Shown: positions 1-9,039 of the stretch, one piece after another
Layout of the letters: each line of letters begins with the position of its first letter
Position numbering within the stretch: the first letter of the stretch is position 1
NCBI RefSeq assembly: GCF_001719045.1
Contig: NZ_CP015423.1
Coordinates: 5,692,001-5,756,000 of the forward strand
Direction of reading: 5' to 3'
Length of the DNA stretch: 64,000 nt
Origin: Paenibacillus polymyxa
Lineage (GTDB): Bacteria; Bacillota; Bacilli; Paenibacillales; Paenibacillaceae
The notes under the pieces: generated by a model
Databases searched by the model: none
Seen by the model: the letters and a program-made list of their open reading frames with translations, nothing else
What the model was told of the DNA's origin: nothing
Made by a program: the position numbers and the translations under genes

Positions 1-666
1 ATGAATGATCCCAACGGCATGGTTTACCATGAAGGAGAGTACCATCTGTTCTACCAACATACCCCTTATGATACACAGCCAAGGTAACCCTGTTTTGTTC
101 CCAACGAAAATGCTAGACTTTCGTGATCCGAAGGTGTTTTGGTATGACGAATCGTCAATGTGGGTAAGGGTTCTCGCCGTAAGAGACCATGTAAAATTTT
201 ATACGTATTCCAATCTTAAGGCATGGTTTTTTGCAAGCGATTTCAGCTCTGATATTCCGGGTATCCATCGAGGATATTTTTGAATGTTCTGAGGCATTTA
301 AAATCCAAGTGGATGAAGATCCCAATATCACTAAGTGGATTCTTATGCTAAGTGTCGGGGATAGAAATGGTGTGAATCCAAACGATTCAGAACCACCGGC
401 AGGCGGCCGTGACCTGGGATGGCATTCCGAACGAGGACGTACGAAAGATTTGGGTCGGCTGGATGAACAATTGGCGTTATGCTTCCACTCTTCCTTCAGA
501 AGAATGGCGTGGTCACATGTCAATCCCCCGAGAGATACAGCTTAGGACGTATTCGGAGGGAATTTGCTTAATCCAAACACCCATAAGTGAATTAAGTCAG
601 CTAAGAGCTGTTCCCGTTGATTCGAAAGGCTGTGCTACAGAACCTGAACGGCTATGTCAGCTCTAG
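1..666 (+). pseudogene. GH32 beta-fructosidase remnant, deleted and frameshifted
   Basis: The window opens on the GH32 nucleophile motif MNDPNG followed by VYHEGEYHLFYQ, then an internal deletion (near base 83) joins it out of frame to a piece encoding NPVLFPTK, FRDPKVFWYDESS and IPGIHR. A second deletion near base 405 removes the region between PPAGG and VTWDGIP. The rest (VGWMNNWRYASTLPS, then SIPREIQL) continues in other frames to about base 660. The pieces match the minus-strand GH32 pseudogene at 51.9-53.3 kb almost residue for residue, so the two are recent paralogues. Intact relatives hydrolyse sucrose or fructo-oligosaccharides. No single frame is long enough to fold, so this copy is dead. 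The gene may begin before the window. Confidence 0.85.
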
Positions 667-773
667 TGTCATACTGGATCACATTGTTGATTATATTGTG
701 CTGCCAGGACTCGTCCAGTTAAGCTCGAGTTGCTGACCGCTACTTTCAATTCCATTAGAAAAGAGGGTAAGGA

Positions 774-3700
774 ATGAAAGATAAATCTAAATTCGCAATA
801 TGTCTTCTGATGGCAACGGGGTTAGCTCTGACTTCAATGGGCGTTTTTACATCTAGTCCGGCTACGGGTTGGGCTGTGTTCGCTGATCAGGAAGCAAGTA
901 AACAGGCAAAGGAGGAGCTTTCTATTTTTGAAAACGCTACCAAATTAAACACCAATTTGACAGGCTGGCAAGTGAAAGGGAAAGGGTTATTAGAGTATAC
1001 TTCAGAAGGAATCTTGCTGACTTCGCAGCCTAAAGAAAATGTAACGGCCATCTCCGAGACGGTGTCCGATGATTTTATCTATGAAGCTGATGTCATGATC
1101 AGGGATACGAAGGCAGTCGCAACGTTGTTGTTCCGTTCTAATGAGGATGGCTTTAGCTCGTACAAACTCCAAATCATTCCGGATACAGGTCTGATTCGGT
1201 TAAGAGATGCAAGGAATGGAGATGGGAAATTAAAGGAGGAGCGTAAAGTTTCTGTTGAAGCGGGTCAGATTTATCATCTCAAAGTGAAGGCAGTGGGTTC
1301 CTCGCTAAAAGTATATTGGGGCAATCAATATAAACCTTTGATTGATGTTCAGGACATTACGTATCGAAGCGGAAAGCTGGGACTTCATGTATGGGATGGA
1401 TCCGCCTTGTTTTCGAACATCGTGGTGAGCGATCTGAAGGGTAATTTGGGTACAGTGGTTGCAAGTAAGGGAAAATGGCAGCCTGATATCAGCGGCAAAA
1501 GAGGGACGATAGCACATGAGAGCAAGGCACAGCAAATCTATAACAAACAGGCGGCTGATATTGTGTATGAAGGGAATATTACCCTTCTTCCTGATTCTGT
1601 TGCGGCTCTCGCATTTCGTTCCTCCGCCGATGGAGCTGATGGATATGAAGCTACTCTTACGAAGGAAGGAGATCAGGTCCGTGTAAGTTTGACGAATACG
1701 AAAGGAACAGTAATTGCAAGTTCACTGCGTACTTATCCGAGTCAGATGGGAGCCAAACATCATGTGGAGATCAAGGCAAAGGGAAATCGAATTCAGGTCT
1801 TCCTGGACGGATACACTACGGCCGCGATTGACGTGAAAGATTCAACCTACACGAATGGAAATACCGGAATCGTCGTCAAACAGGGGACGGCTTACTTCCA
1901 GGATACTTATGTGACGGAATTGAGCCAATATTATAACGAAATATATCGTCCTCAGTATCACTACACGCCAATACGTGGTTCAGCAAGTGATCCGAATGGA
2001 CTTGTCTACTTCGAAGGAGAATATCATCTCTTCCATCAGGATGGAGGCACATGGGCGCATGCTGTCAGTAAAGATTTGCTGAACTGGAAGCGGCTTCCGA
2101 TTGCACTTCCGTGGAATGATCACGGACATGTCTGGTCTGGATCGGCTGTTGCGGATATGACGAATGCATCCGGTTTATTCGGGGATTCAGGAGGCAAGGG
2201 CCTTATTGCATATTATACTTCCTTTAATCCGGATGGCCCGAATGGGAACCAGCGTATAGGTCTGGCATACAGCAAGGACCAAGGTCGCACTTGGGAATAT
2301 TCGAAGGACCGCCCGATCGTGATCGAGAACCCAGGTAAGAGCGGAGAAGACCCTGGGGGATGGGATTTCCGCGATCCTAAAGTGATCTATGATGACGAGA
2401 ATAACCGATGGGTTATGGTTGTGTCCGGAGGAGATAATATTCGTTTCTATACGTCAACGAATTTACTTGACTGGACATTGACAGATAATTGGGGATACGG
2501 GGATTACGTCCGCGGAGGTGTATGGGAATGCCCTGATTTGTTCCAGCTTCCGGTAGACGGAACGTCACAGAAGAAGTGGGTTATGATGATCAGTACGGGA
2601 GCGAATCCAAAAACTGGTGGATCAGATGCCGAGTATTTTATCGGTCATTTAACAGCTGATGGTAAATTCGTGAATGATAATTCGGCGGGTAAAGTGCTAA
2701 GAACAGATTTTGGTAAAGAATTTTACGCTTCGATGTCTTTTGCTAACATGCCTGATCATCGCAGAGTGATGATGGCGTGGATGACGAATTGGGACTATCC
2801 GTTCGCTTTCCCAACGACGAATTGGAAAGGTGAACTAACCATTCCGAGAGAAGTATCATTGGTAACGACCGAAGATGGAATTCGGATGGCACAAAGTCCA
2901 ATTAAAGAATTGGAATCATTGCGTAAACCGTTGTACTCTGCTTCTAATAAAGGGGTGAGTCCTTCTTCCGGGAACCTGCTAAAAGGCATTATTTCAGGTG
3001 CTTACGAAATTGAAGCTGAAATTGAAATCCCTGAAGCCAGCACAGTGACCGAGTTCGGCTTTAACCTTCGTGAGGGTACAAATCAGAAGACGGTTGTGGG
3101 TTATACCGCAAGCGAGAGTAAAATGTTTCTGGACCGAACTGCATCTGGAGTAACGGACTTTTCCAGCCTTTTCAATAAAAAACATGAAGCGCCGATGCAA
3201 ATGGAGAATAATCGGGTCAAGATGCGTATTCTTGTGAATGAGTCTTCCGTTGAAGCCTTTGGTAACGGCGGCAAAGTCGTCTTTTCAGATGTTATATTTC
3301 CGAATCCAGCCAGTAGAGCGATGAGTTTTTACGTGAAAGGAGGGAATGTGAACGTTGTTTCCTTGAAAGTGCATCAACTTCTATCCGTCTGGAATGAGGA
3401 CATTAATTCAAAAGCTCAAATAAAGATGGATACGAGGGTTCGAGAACTGGGTATAGGGGAGTCGGACACACTGCAGGCAATGGTCGAGTATAGACCAGGT
3501 TTTGGCGTTCAACCGCTTAAGTGGGAGTCCAGCAATAAAGAAGTAATAGCCATAGACGTAATAGACAATTCGCAGGCGGTTATTGAGGCGAAAAAAGAAG
3601 GGGAGTCCACGATCACCGTATCTACTCCGGATGGTAAAGCATCCGCTAGTGTGCTCGTTAAAGTCACAGGCGGTGAGTTCCGGACAAACCTGAGTGGATG

Positions 3701-4202
3701 GACCAAAGATCTGTCTGCTGCTTCATGGTTAGTTAGCGAGAATGGGATTCGTGGTAATTATTTCAGCGATGCGAATTATATCGCTAAAGAGAAGGCTGAG
3801 AATTTTACGTATGAAGCAGACATGATGCTTGGTGAAACAGGAGGGGCAGGTTCTATTTTGTTCAGGGCTAGCGAGGATGGGCGCAGTGGTTACTATCTGA
3901 ATCTAGACCCTAACATGAAGGCGATCCGTCTGTTCTATAAAATTAATGGAGGATTTGAAGAACGGCAGGTTCTTGCGAAAGTACCGACTTTCATTCAGCC
4001 ATGTCAAACTTATAAGGTGAAAATAGAAGCGAATGGGCCGCATATTGTAGTTTATGTGGATAGACAAAAAGTCATAGATGTAATGGATGGCACTTTTGCA
4101 GAAGGCCACTTTGGACTTCATGTATTTGGCGGCTACGCATCTTATCAAAACGTCAATGTGAGCAACGAAGAACCTGCAAACATCATCATGTCAGCCTTGT
4201 AA
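774..4202 (+). CDS. Secreted GH32 fructan hydrolase with three CBM66-like modules
   Basis: Probable levanase-type enzyme of 1142 aa acting outside the cell. The first about 37 residues form a signal peptide (hydrophobic core, cleavage near AVFA-DQ). Two CBM66-like beta-sandwich modules follow (about 50-225 and 226-385; compare the single C-terminal module of Bacillus SacC, which binds terminal fructose). Then come the GH32 five-blade propeller (about 395-690), its C-terminal sandwich (about 710-880), a Big_2-type immunoglobulin fold (about 885-965) and a third CBM66-like module (about 968-1135). Catalytic residues are visible: Asp406 in SDPNG, Asp534 in FRDP and Glu585 in WECP. The usual WMN before DPNG is replaced by SAS, so the substrate pocket differs from classical invertases. 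The RBS AAGAGGG precedes the ATG. No sortase motif or SLH domain is present. Levan or inulin as substrate is inferred from the modules, not proven. Confidence 0.88.
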   Translation: MKDKSKFAICLLMATGLALTSMGVFTSSPATGWAVFADQEASKQAKEELSIFENATKLNTNLTGWQVKGKGLLEYTSEGILLTSQPKENVTAISETVSDDFIYEADVMIRDTKAVATLLFRSNEDGFSSYKLQIIPDTGLIRLRDARNGDGKLKEERKVSVEAGQIYHLKVKAVGSSLKVYWGNQYKPLIDVQDITYRSGKLGLHVWDGSALFSNIVVSDLKGNLGTVVASKGKWQPDISGKRGTIAHESKAQQIYNKQAADIVYEGNITLLPDSVAALAFRSSADGADGYEATLTKEGDQVRVSLTNTKGTVIASSLRTYPSQMGAKHHVEIKAKGNRIQVFLDGYTTAAIDVKDSTYTNGNTGIVVKQGTAYFQDTYVTELSQYYNEIYRPQYHYTPIRGSASDPNGLVYFEGEYHLFHQDGGTWAHAVSKDLLNWKRLPIALPWNDHGHVWSGSAVADMTNASGLFGDSGGKGLIAYYTSFNPDGPNGNQRIGLAYSKDQGRTWEYSKDRPIVIENPGKSGEDPGGWDFRDPKVIYDDENNRWVMVVSGGDNIRFYTSTNLLDWTLTDNWGYGDYVRGGVWECPDLFQLPVDGTSQKKWVMMISTGANPKTGGSDAEYFIGHLTADGKFVNDNSAGKVLRTDFGKEFYASMSFANMPDHRRVMMAWMTNWDYPFAFPTTNWKGELTIPREVSLVTTEDGIRMAQSPIKELESLRKPLYSASNKGVSPSSGNLLKGIISGAYEIEAEIEIPEASTVTEFGFNLREGTNQKTVVGYTASESKMFLDRTASGVTDFSSLFNKKHEAPMQMENNRVKMRILVNESSVEAFGNGGKVVFSDVIFPNPASRAMSFYVKGGNVNVVSLKVHQLLSVWNEDINSKAQIKMDTRVRELGIGESDTLQAMVEYRPGFGVQPLKWESSNKEVIAIDVIDNSQAVIEAKKEGESTITVSTPDGKASASVLVKVTGGEFRTNLSGWTKDLSAASWLVSENGIRGNYFSDANYIAKEKAENFTYEADMMLGETGGAGSILFRASEDGRSGYYLNLDPNMKAIRLFYKINGGFEERQVLAKVPTFIQPCQTYKVKIEANGPHIVVYVDRQKVIDVMDGTFAEGHFGLHVFGGYASYQNVNVSNEEPANIIMSAL

Positions 4203-4289
4203 ATGCCGCAATACAGAAATCGATTTATACAGTAAATTACTTCTTCTATCGTTGAATAATTAGGGTCGAATATAGATAGGAGGGTTTAT

Positions 4290-4760
4290 ATGAAGAATAC
4301 AGTCTTGTTATTCGTTATGGCACTAACTCTTATATGTATAGTTGGTTGCGTGGGTGTTCAGCCAAAAAACAAGGACCTTGAGGGAGAGAAACCACCAAAG
4401 GTTCAAATTCAGATTGATAAACGAATGTACAAAACAAAACTCGGCACATATTGCTGGACAACATCATGTGTGGATTCAGCTGGTCCAGTTGAACTTTTAA
4501 AAGGAAAAGAACCGATTCCAGTAAAGCCTGGTGATGTTGTAAAATTCCTTATGAATTATGAGCCCCAACCGAATAAATTTCATGTCGAGCAATTCTATGA
4601 AGGAAGACTTACAGAAGTTTTATTGAAAGAAAATAGTTTTCAAGTTCCTACAGAAAAAGGGACATATTTTTATTCATACGGGGTATGGTGGATGGATGAA
4701 GATGTAGAGAACCAATCTCGTGGCGATGCGTTTTATCATTTTGCCTTAAAGGTCACCTAG
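4290..4760 (+). CDS. Conserved small lipoprotein of unknown function
   Basis: A 156-aa protein that starts with a typical lipoprotein signal (MKNTVLLFVMALTLICIVGC). The lipobox IVGC predicts lipid attachment at Cys20 and anchoring on the outer face of the membrane. The mature part has two nearby cysteines (TYCWTTSCVD), which could form a disulphide, and a beta-rich tail ending FYHFALKV. It resembles uncharacterised Bacillus and Paenibacillus lipoproteins of about this length, but I cannot assign a reaction. A strong RBS (AGGAGG) sits about 7 bases before the ATG. It stands alone, co-directional with the fructan hydrolase upstream, with no evident operon partner. Confidence 0.8.
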   Translation: MKNTVLLFVMALTLICIVGCVGVQPKNKDLEGEKPPKVQIQIDKRMYKTKLGTYCWTTSCVDSAGPVELLKGKEPIPVKPGDVVKFLMNYEPQPNKFHVEQFYEGRLTEVLLKENSFQVPTEKGTYFYSYGVWWMDEDVENQSRGDAFYHFALKVT

Positions 4761-4801
4761 AGATTAAGATAATTAACGCAACACGATGGTATCATAAGAA
4801 T

Positions 4802-4843
4802 AGGTTGCCGTAATATCGGCTGCCTGTTGAGCTAACGGGCAGG
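4802..4843. repeat. Intergenic stem-loop repeat with GCTAACGGGCAGG tail (copy 1)
   Basis: An imperfect inverted repeat (GGTTGCCG ... CGGCTGCC) is followed by TGTTGAGCTAACGGGCAGG. The same layout, a GGCTGCC/GGCAGCC stem followed by a CTAACGGG tail, recurs near 6036 and 6917 between unrelated genes, so this is a dispersed element rather than a gene-specific terminator. Confidence 0.6.
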
Positions 4844-4947
4844 ATGGGTTAATAACATATCGAATTTTTTAAGAGTGGAAGGGTATACGAGATGAGCGTT
4901 GCTTAACTGAAGCATGAAGTAGAGGTAATCAAGAAGGAGATACCCAG

Positions 4948-5877
4948 ATGGAAACAAATCAAAATATTCGTTTAGCAATCGAAGAATCTATACAGTTCCT
5001 TGAATCTACTCCCCATTTGGGGATGACTCACGGCGAGTGCAGCCGTCGAAAATGGGATGGAGCTTGGTGGCATATGGCTGCTCTTTATGAAATGGGAGAG
5101 GTGAAACTAATTCCCGAGTCTGCTATTGTCGGAGCAAAATATTTACTCGAAACTCAGGTCTGGCCGACCTTCATCATATCCGCCGATGACCATCCAACAA
5201 GTGAAAGTGATAAGATGAAGATGGATTGCTGCCATTGTGAACTTGCCGTATACTATATGATTCTAATGGCGTATGGCTGTGATTTGGACAAGGAACTGCC
5301 TTGGATTCGCGAATGGCTCTTAAAGCATCAGTTACCTGATGGCGGGCTGAACTGCGACCCTGAAGCTTATACTCATTCTAAAAAGAGCTCTATTGTTTCA
5401 ACACTTCCTCCGCTTGAAGCTATCTTATGGCATACAGACCGTGAATTTACTGAACAGGAAGTCGTTTTCTTAGATGAAGGCGCACGTTATTTAATTGAGC
5501 ATCGTCTTGTATGTTCTAAACAAAATAGAAGCGTCATCGATATGGAATGGCTTAAGCCTTGCTTTCCGAGGTTTTTTGAATATGATATATTACGCGGCAT
5601 GTCCTTCTTGGCAGAATGGTCCCGACGTAGGAACAAAACGCTGCCGGTCGGGCTACTTATTGAAGGATTGGAACGATTGAACATCTTCAAGGAAACAGGA
5701 GGCTTGAGAATCGGTAGACAAGTCTTTGATCCACAAGGCCCGTGGGGTGGGCAACTATTTCCCTTGTTAGAAGCAGTGTCTGGCATTGGTGATGTTTCGC
5801 CTTATCTAACCAGACAGTTGGATCGAGTTATCGAACGATTGGACGGGAGTATACCTATGCATAAAGACTTCCTTTAG
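4948..5877 (+). CDS. Prenyltransferase/terpene cyclase-like alpha-alpha toroid protein
   Basis: A 309-aa soluble protein with the sequence character of the alpha/alpha-toroid fold: repeated helical hairpins with aromatic and glycine turns, such as KWDGAWWHMAALYEMGE near the N-terminus, LPDGGLNCDPEAY in the middle and DPQGPWGGQLFPLL near the end. The family includes squalene cyclase-like and prenyltransferase-like proteins. I see no DXDD-type cyclase acid motif, so catalytic activity is uncertain. Several Cys and His residues (DCCHCELAVYY) could bind a metal. The RBS AAGGAGA precedes the ATG at good spacing. The gene is monocistronic and sits between two repeat-bearing intergenic regions. I would annotate only the fold. 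Confidence 0.7.
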   Translation: METNQNIRLAIEESIQFLESTPHLGMTHGECSRRKWDGAWWHMAALYEMGEVKLIPESAIVGAKYLLETQVWPTFIISADDHPTSESDKMKMDCCHCELAVYYMILMAYGCDLDKELPWIREWLLKHQLPDGGLNCDPEAYTHSKKSSIVSTLPPLEAILWHTDREFTEQEVVFLDEGARYLIEHRLVCSKQNRSVIDMEWLKPCFPRFFEYDILRGMSFLAEWSRRRNKTLPVGLLIEGLERLNIFKETGGLRIGRQVFDPQGPWGGQLFPLLEAVSGIGDVSPYLTRQLDRVIERLDGSIPMHKDFL

Positions 5878-6035
5878 AAGGGAGCTCATGGGGAAGAGGA
5901 ACGGACCAGGATGAGGAAGGCTTAGAGGGGAAAGTTGCAAATTTCAATATGTAAAATGATTGTCTAAACACTGATTGAAGCCGTAAAATGGGAAGCAAAA
6001 GAAGAGGTCTTTGTTGAGGCAACTCAATAAACCAT

Positions 6036-6083
6036 GAGGCTGCCGTGGATTGAATGGCAGCCTTGTTACGCTAACGGGCAGGA
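6036..6083. repeat. Intergenic stem-loop repeat with GCTAACGGGCAGG tail (copy 2)
   Basis: A clean AGGCTGCC ... GGCAGCCT hairpin is followed by TGTTACGCTAACGGGCAGG, the same arrangement as the copy at 4802. It lies about 160 bases after the toroid-protein gene and about 70 bases before the leader peptide of the kinase gene. Confidence 0.65.
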
Positions 6084-6154
6084 TAACGAGAAGGAAGGAA
6101 TTAACTAAAATATGTCGAATACGATTGATTAAGATTATGAAAGGGGGATTTACT

Positions 6155-6211
6155 ATGTGGTTTTACAGTTACAGAAAACCAATAAGAATCCGTCACCTCC
6201 CTCAATATTAA
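6155..6211 (+). CDS. 18-aa leader peptide controlling the P-loop kinase gene
   Basis: A short ORF encoding MWFYSYRKPIRIRHLPQY, preceded by a strong RBS (AAAGGGGGA, 6-base spacing). An in-frame ATG six codons earlier (6137) has no RBS. The peptide is rich in Arg, Lys and aromatic residues and contains RKPIRIRH. Its last four codons lie in the left arm of a hairpin whose right arm contains the RBS of the next gene, and its stop codon lies in the loop. This is the geometry of translational attenuators such as those of erm and cat genes, in which a ribosome stalled on the leader opens the hairpin. The role is inferred from layout; I do not recognise the peptide sequence. Confidence 0.6.
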   Translation: MWFYSYRKPIRIRHLPQY

Positions 6212-6224
6212 AAAATTGAGGAGG
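6196..6224 (+). promoter_or_regulatory. RBS-sequestering hairpin (translational attenuator)
   Basis: The left arm CCTCCCTCAAT (6196-6206) pairs with the right arm ATTGAGGAGG (6215-6224) across an 8-base A/T loop, with one bulged C. The right arm is the Shine-Dalgarno sequence GAGGAGG of the kinase gene that starts at 6231. The leader's stop codon (6209-6211) is in the loop. There is no T-run after the stem, so it is not a rho-independent terminator. Confidence 0.7.
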
Positions 6225-6230
6225 ATTACA

Positions 6231-6872
6231 ATGAAAATAAATGATGAATATTTGAAGGAACAATTAAAGCATGTATATTGGTTAAATGGTGGTTGTTGTG
6301 CAGGGAAGTCCACAATGACAAAGAAATTTGTTAAAGAGTTAGGATTTCAAACACTGGAAGATAACGTGATGAAGTACAGACCATTCACCAATCCAGTTGA
6401 ATACCCTGCCCTACAGTATCCTCATTCGGGTTTAGATTGGGATAAATGGTTCAATAAACCCAATGATGAACATGTTCATTGGCTTTTTCAAATTGTCGAA
6501 GAGATGATGGGATTTTTTGTTACGGATTTGTTAAAAATGCCTACTGATAAACCAATCATTATAGACTTAGGAATTATGCCCGAGCGTATATTACCCTTTA
6601 TTCCAAAAGAAAGAATGATTTGCCTTTATACTTCTGACGAAGAAATAGAAAGGCTATATTTCTTTAGAGAAGACCATAAGATGATTTTGGATGTTATTAA
6701 TCTTACATCAAATCCAGCGGCAACAATCGCAAATGGCAATAAAAACATGATTAGATTTTCTCATGATGTAAGAAGTGCCTGTATTCGAAATGGCATCAAA
6801 ACACTGGAAAGAACACCCGAATTGAGTGTTGAAGAACAGTTTAATTTAGTTCGTGAGCATTTTGGATTATGA
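6231..6872 (+). CDS. P-loop NTPase/kinase under leader-peptide control
   Basis: A 213-aa protein with an early Walker A motif (LNGGCCAGKST, about residues 15-25) and an Asp in a hydrophobic strand (PIIIDLG, about 105-111) that fits Walker B. It lacks membrane segments. The fold and size fit the small nucleotide/antibiotic kinase group (zeta-toxin, chloramphenicol phosphotransferase and shikimate-kinase relatives), but I cannot assign a substrate. The ATG at 6231 is chosen over the TTG at 6216 because GAGGAGG lies 6 bases before the ATG and overlaps the TTG. The upstream leader and hairpin suggest expression induced by a ribosome-targeting compound, which would make a phosphotransferase resistance role plausible; that is inference. 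Confidence 0.7.
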   Translation: MKINDEYLKEQLKHVYWLNGGCCAGKSTMTKKFVKELGFQTLEDNVMKYRPFTNPVEYPALQYPHSGLDWDKWFNKPNDEHVHWLFQIVEEMMGFFVTDLLKMPTDKPIIIDLGIMPERILPFIPKERMICLYTSDEEIERLYFFREDHKMILDVINLTSNPAATIANGNKNMIRFSHDVRSACIRNGIKTLERTPELSVEEQFNLVREHFGL

Positions 6873-6916
6873 GATAAAAAAAACAATTGTTGATTTCATT
6901 GGTAGGTAACATAATA

Positions 6917-6956
6917 CAGGCTGCCCTTGGTTGGCAGCCTGTTGAACTAACGGGAA
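6917..6956. repeat. Intergenic stem-loop repeat (copy 3)
   Basis: CAGGCTGCC ... GGCAGCCTG is followed by TTGAACTAACGGGAAAC, a variant of the element at 4802 and 6036. It lies just after the kinase gene and may also act as its terminator. A related, degenerate hairpin (GGTAGC ... GCTACC) lies about 40 bases further on. Confidence 0.6.
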
Positions 6957-7054
6957 ACAATAGTTTAATAAACGAAAGAAGGTAGCTGCCAGTGTGATTG
7001 GTTGGCTACCTTGGCAGGCGGAAAGAGTACTGAAGTATTTTGAAGAGGTGGAAT

Positions 7055-7420
7055 ATGATTCGAGGAGTAATCATCGAAGGGTTATCTACTGCAGGAAAAA
7101 CGTCAGTATTTTCTGCGATAAAGAGACTACATAGTTAAACACACAATGCTGAAAAAACGATAATTGCAATAAGTGAACATTTTTCGCAAGTCTTACATTC
7201 ATGCCATGGTATATTAAGATTGATGGAAAAGGATGAACATGTTCAGCTTTTAAATCGTCATGTTGATTATATTGAGCAACAATACAACTAGATTGATTCA
7301 CTTGGTCATATGAACCCAACAAACGGTGTATTTTATCTTTTAGAGAGGTTTCACGTAAATCATCGAGCAGCATTTGTAAATTCTGTAGAGTGGGGCATTT
7401 TTTCTAATAAAATTGAGAGT
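7055..7420 (+). pseudogene. P-loop kinase pseudogene with two in-frame stops
   Basis: The reading frame opening at the ATG at 7055 gives MIRGVIIEGLSTAGKTSVF, a clear Walker A, then stops at TAG after 26 codons. The same frame continues (IIAISEHFSQVLHS, MEKDEHVQLLNRHVDYIEQQYN), meets a second TAG near 7288, and goes on as MNPTNGVFYLLERFHVNH. It is a deoxynucleoside- or thymidylate-kinase-like protein by pattern. It ends close to the IS1182 insertion at 7.46 kb, and the C-terminus is not found on the other side. An RBS (GAAGAGGTGG) is still present. Confidence 0.7.
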
Positions 7421-7460
7421 AACAGAATTTCGTGCTCGTCCATCCACACGGTGAAAAAAA

Positions 7461-7478
7461 CCATCTATTATAGATGGT
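7461..7478. repeat. Palindromic 18-bp direct repeat flanking IS1182 (left copy)
   Basis: ccatctattatagatggt is itself an inverted repeat (CCATCTA-TTA-TAGATGG) and is found again at 9040-9057 on the other side of the IS. The simplest reading is a target-site duplication of a palindromic target. Confidence 0.7.
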
Positions 7479-9039
7479 CAGATTGTCGAGAAACCCCGTC
7501 TTTTTGAGACGTGGGTTTCTTTTTCTTTACATCATAATAGTCTGGTATCTGGAAGAACAGGGTGTTACCCCTGTTTCTCCAGGCGATCCAGGTGGGATCG
7601 CTATCTTCTTCATGTTCTGCACGGCTGCCGTCATGAGAGCTTGTTCCTTGATGTTCGGAAGTCCGCGCAAACGGCAATAGCGAAACCCATGGAGCTCTTT
7701 GGCATCCGCGAAGCTTCGCTCAATGGTCTCTTTTCGTTTACGGTACAGCTGTTTCCCGGATGGGCTCAGCCGGTTGCTCCGTACCCACTCTTTGCTGTCT
7801 TCCCAGACATGCCGAGTCACCACTTTACGGTGGTTTCGAGACTGGGTGCATCGATCCAGCAGTGGGCAATGCCGACACTGAACTGGGTCAGACGCATACT
7901 GCCGGTATCCCTTACGGTCCGTCGTTCGGTAAGGCAGTTCCTGTTGGGCTGGGCATCTATACACATTGCATTTGGCATCGTATTCAAACTTCCATTTCGG
8001 AAACAGTCCTTGTCTAGGATGGAATCTTCGGTGAGCAATCACGGCAAAAATCTTTCGGTTTTGCAAACCTCGGCAAATTGGCGTCGTTAAATAACCTGAG
8101 TCTAGTGCAACGGCTTCGACTTGAAAACCAAAACGTTCTCTTTGGCGATCCAAACGGGACAAATAGGGGACGGAATAATGTACATTCCCCGCCGTCACAT
8201 GCACATCGGTAATCAGATTGTACTTCATATCCACCGTACGGTGGTCCAGATAGAAGAAGCCTTCAGGCTTGCCATCACGGATCATATAGCCGCTGTCCGG
8301 GTCTGTTTTGCTCACTTTCACTTCTTTTTCTTCGTTCACTTCCTCTCGGGATTTTAACGCTTTTTTCCATGGTTTCTCCGGTCTTCCTTCACCGCTACGT
8401 TCAGCTCATCCATATAGTCTTTGGTATTCTGCAATACTCGCTCTTTGGTGTACTGATGTTTGTTGGCATTGGCTTTGACGTGTGTGGAATCGGTGACAAG
8501 AACACGTCCGCCCACCATTCGGTGAGAGATCGCCTGCAGCACAATTTCATCGAAGATATCTTGAAAGATCGTGGTATCTTTAAAGCGAGTGCGACGATTC
8601 CAGCTTATGGTGGTGTGGTCTGGAACCTTATCGGTTAAGCCCAGCCCCAGAAACCAGCGATAAGCCAGGTTCGTCTGAATTTCTCGCTCGAGTTGCCGTT
8701 CTGAGCGAATGCCATAGAAATAACCGAGAAAGATCATTTTAAATAACACGGTAGGATCAATGGCAGGACGCCCGTTGTCTGCACAATACAAGGGGCTTAC
8801 CTTCTCATGAATAAAGGAGAAGTCTATATATTTATCCACTTTGCGAAGCAAATGATCTTGTGGTACCAGTTCTTCCAGAGAAACCAATTCAAAGGATTGT
8901 TGTTTGTCTCGATGAGATCGCAGCATATCAACACCGTCCGTTCTATGCAATAGTTACCTATATTATACAAAATTAACGCGGTGTCGTCTTAAACAAAATC
9001 AACATAAAAAAGGCTGTCGAGACTTTCTCGACAGCCTGG
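7479..9039. mobile_element. IS1182-family insertion sequence
   Basis: A 1.56-kb element with one transposase gene on the minus strand. The terminal inverted repeats are visible: left end CAGATTGTCGAGAAA, right end (reverse complement) CAGGCTGTCGAGAAA. Both ends also form strong hairpins (GAAACCC...GGGTTTC left; GGCTGTCGAGA...TCTCGACAGCC right). The element is flanked by an 18-bp palindromic direct repeat. The transposase is intact apart from a frameshift that falls on a canonical slippery heptamer, so the element may be active. Confidence 0.85.
7527..8926 (-). CDS. IS1182-family DDE transposase (two frames, possible -1 frameshift)
   Basis: Frame 1 (8926 down to about 8354) encodes the DUF772-type N-terminal domain (LVPQDHLLRKVDKYIDFSF, NGRPAIDP, LAYRWFLGLGL, then VTDSTHVKANAN with the first acidic residue). 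Frame 2 (8339 down to 7527) encodes the rest (KPEGFFYLDHRTVD, VEAVALDSGYLT, cysteine cluster CRHCPLLDRC, ETIERSFADAKELHG with the catalytic Glu, RGLPNIKEQALMTA). The frames join at GGA AAA AAG, an A_AAA_AAG heptamer in the zero frame, so a -1 slip gives KKALKSREEVNEE and one protein of about 465 aa. A TTG eight codons upstream (8950) is an alternative start. Programmed slippage is possible; a simple one-base loss is the alternative. Confidence 0.82.

Noticed and set aside
5940..6010. Possible gene piece between the toroid protein and the kinase leader
   Set aside because: Frames such as IEAVKWEAKEEVFVEATQ are short, lack an RBS and match no family I know.
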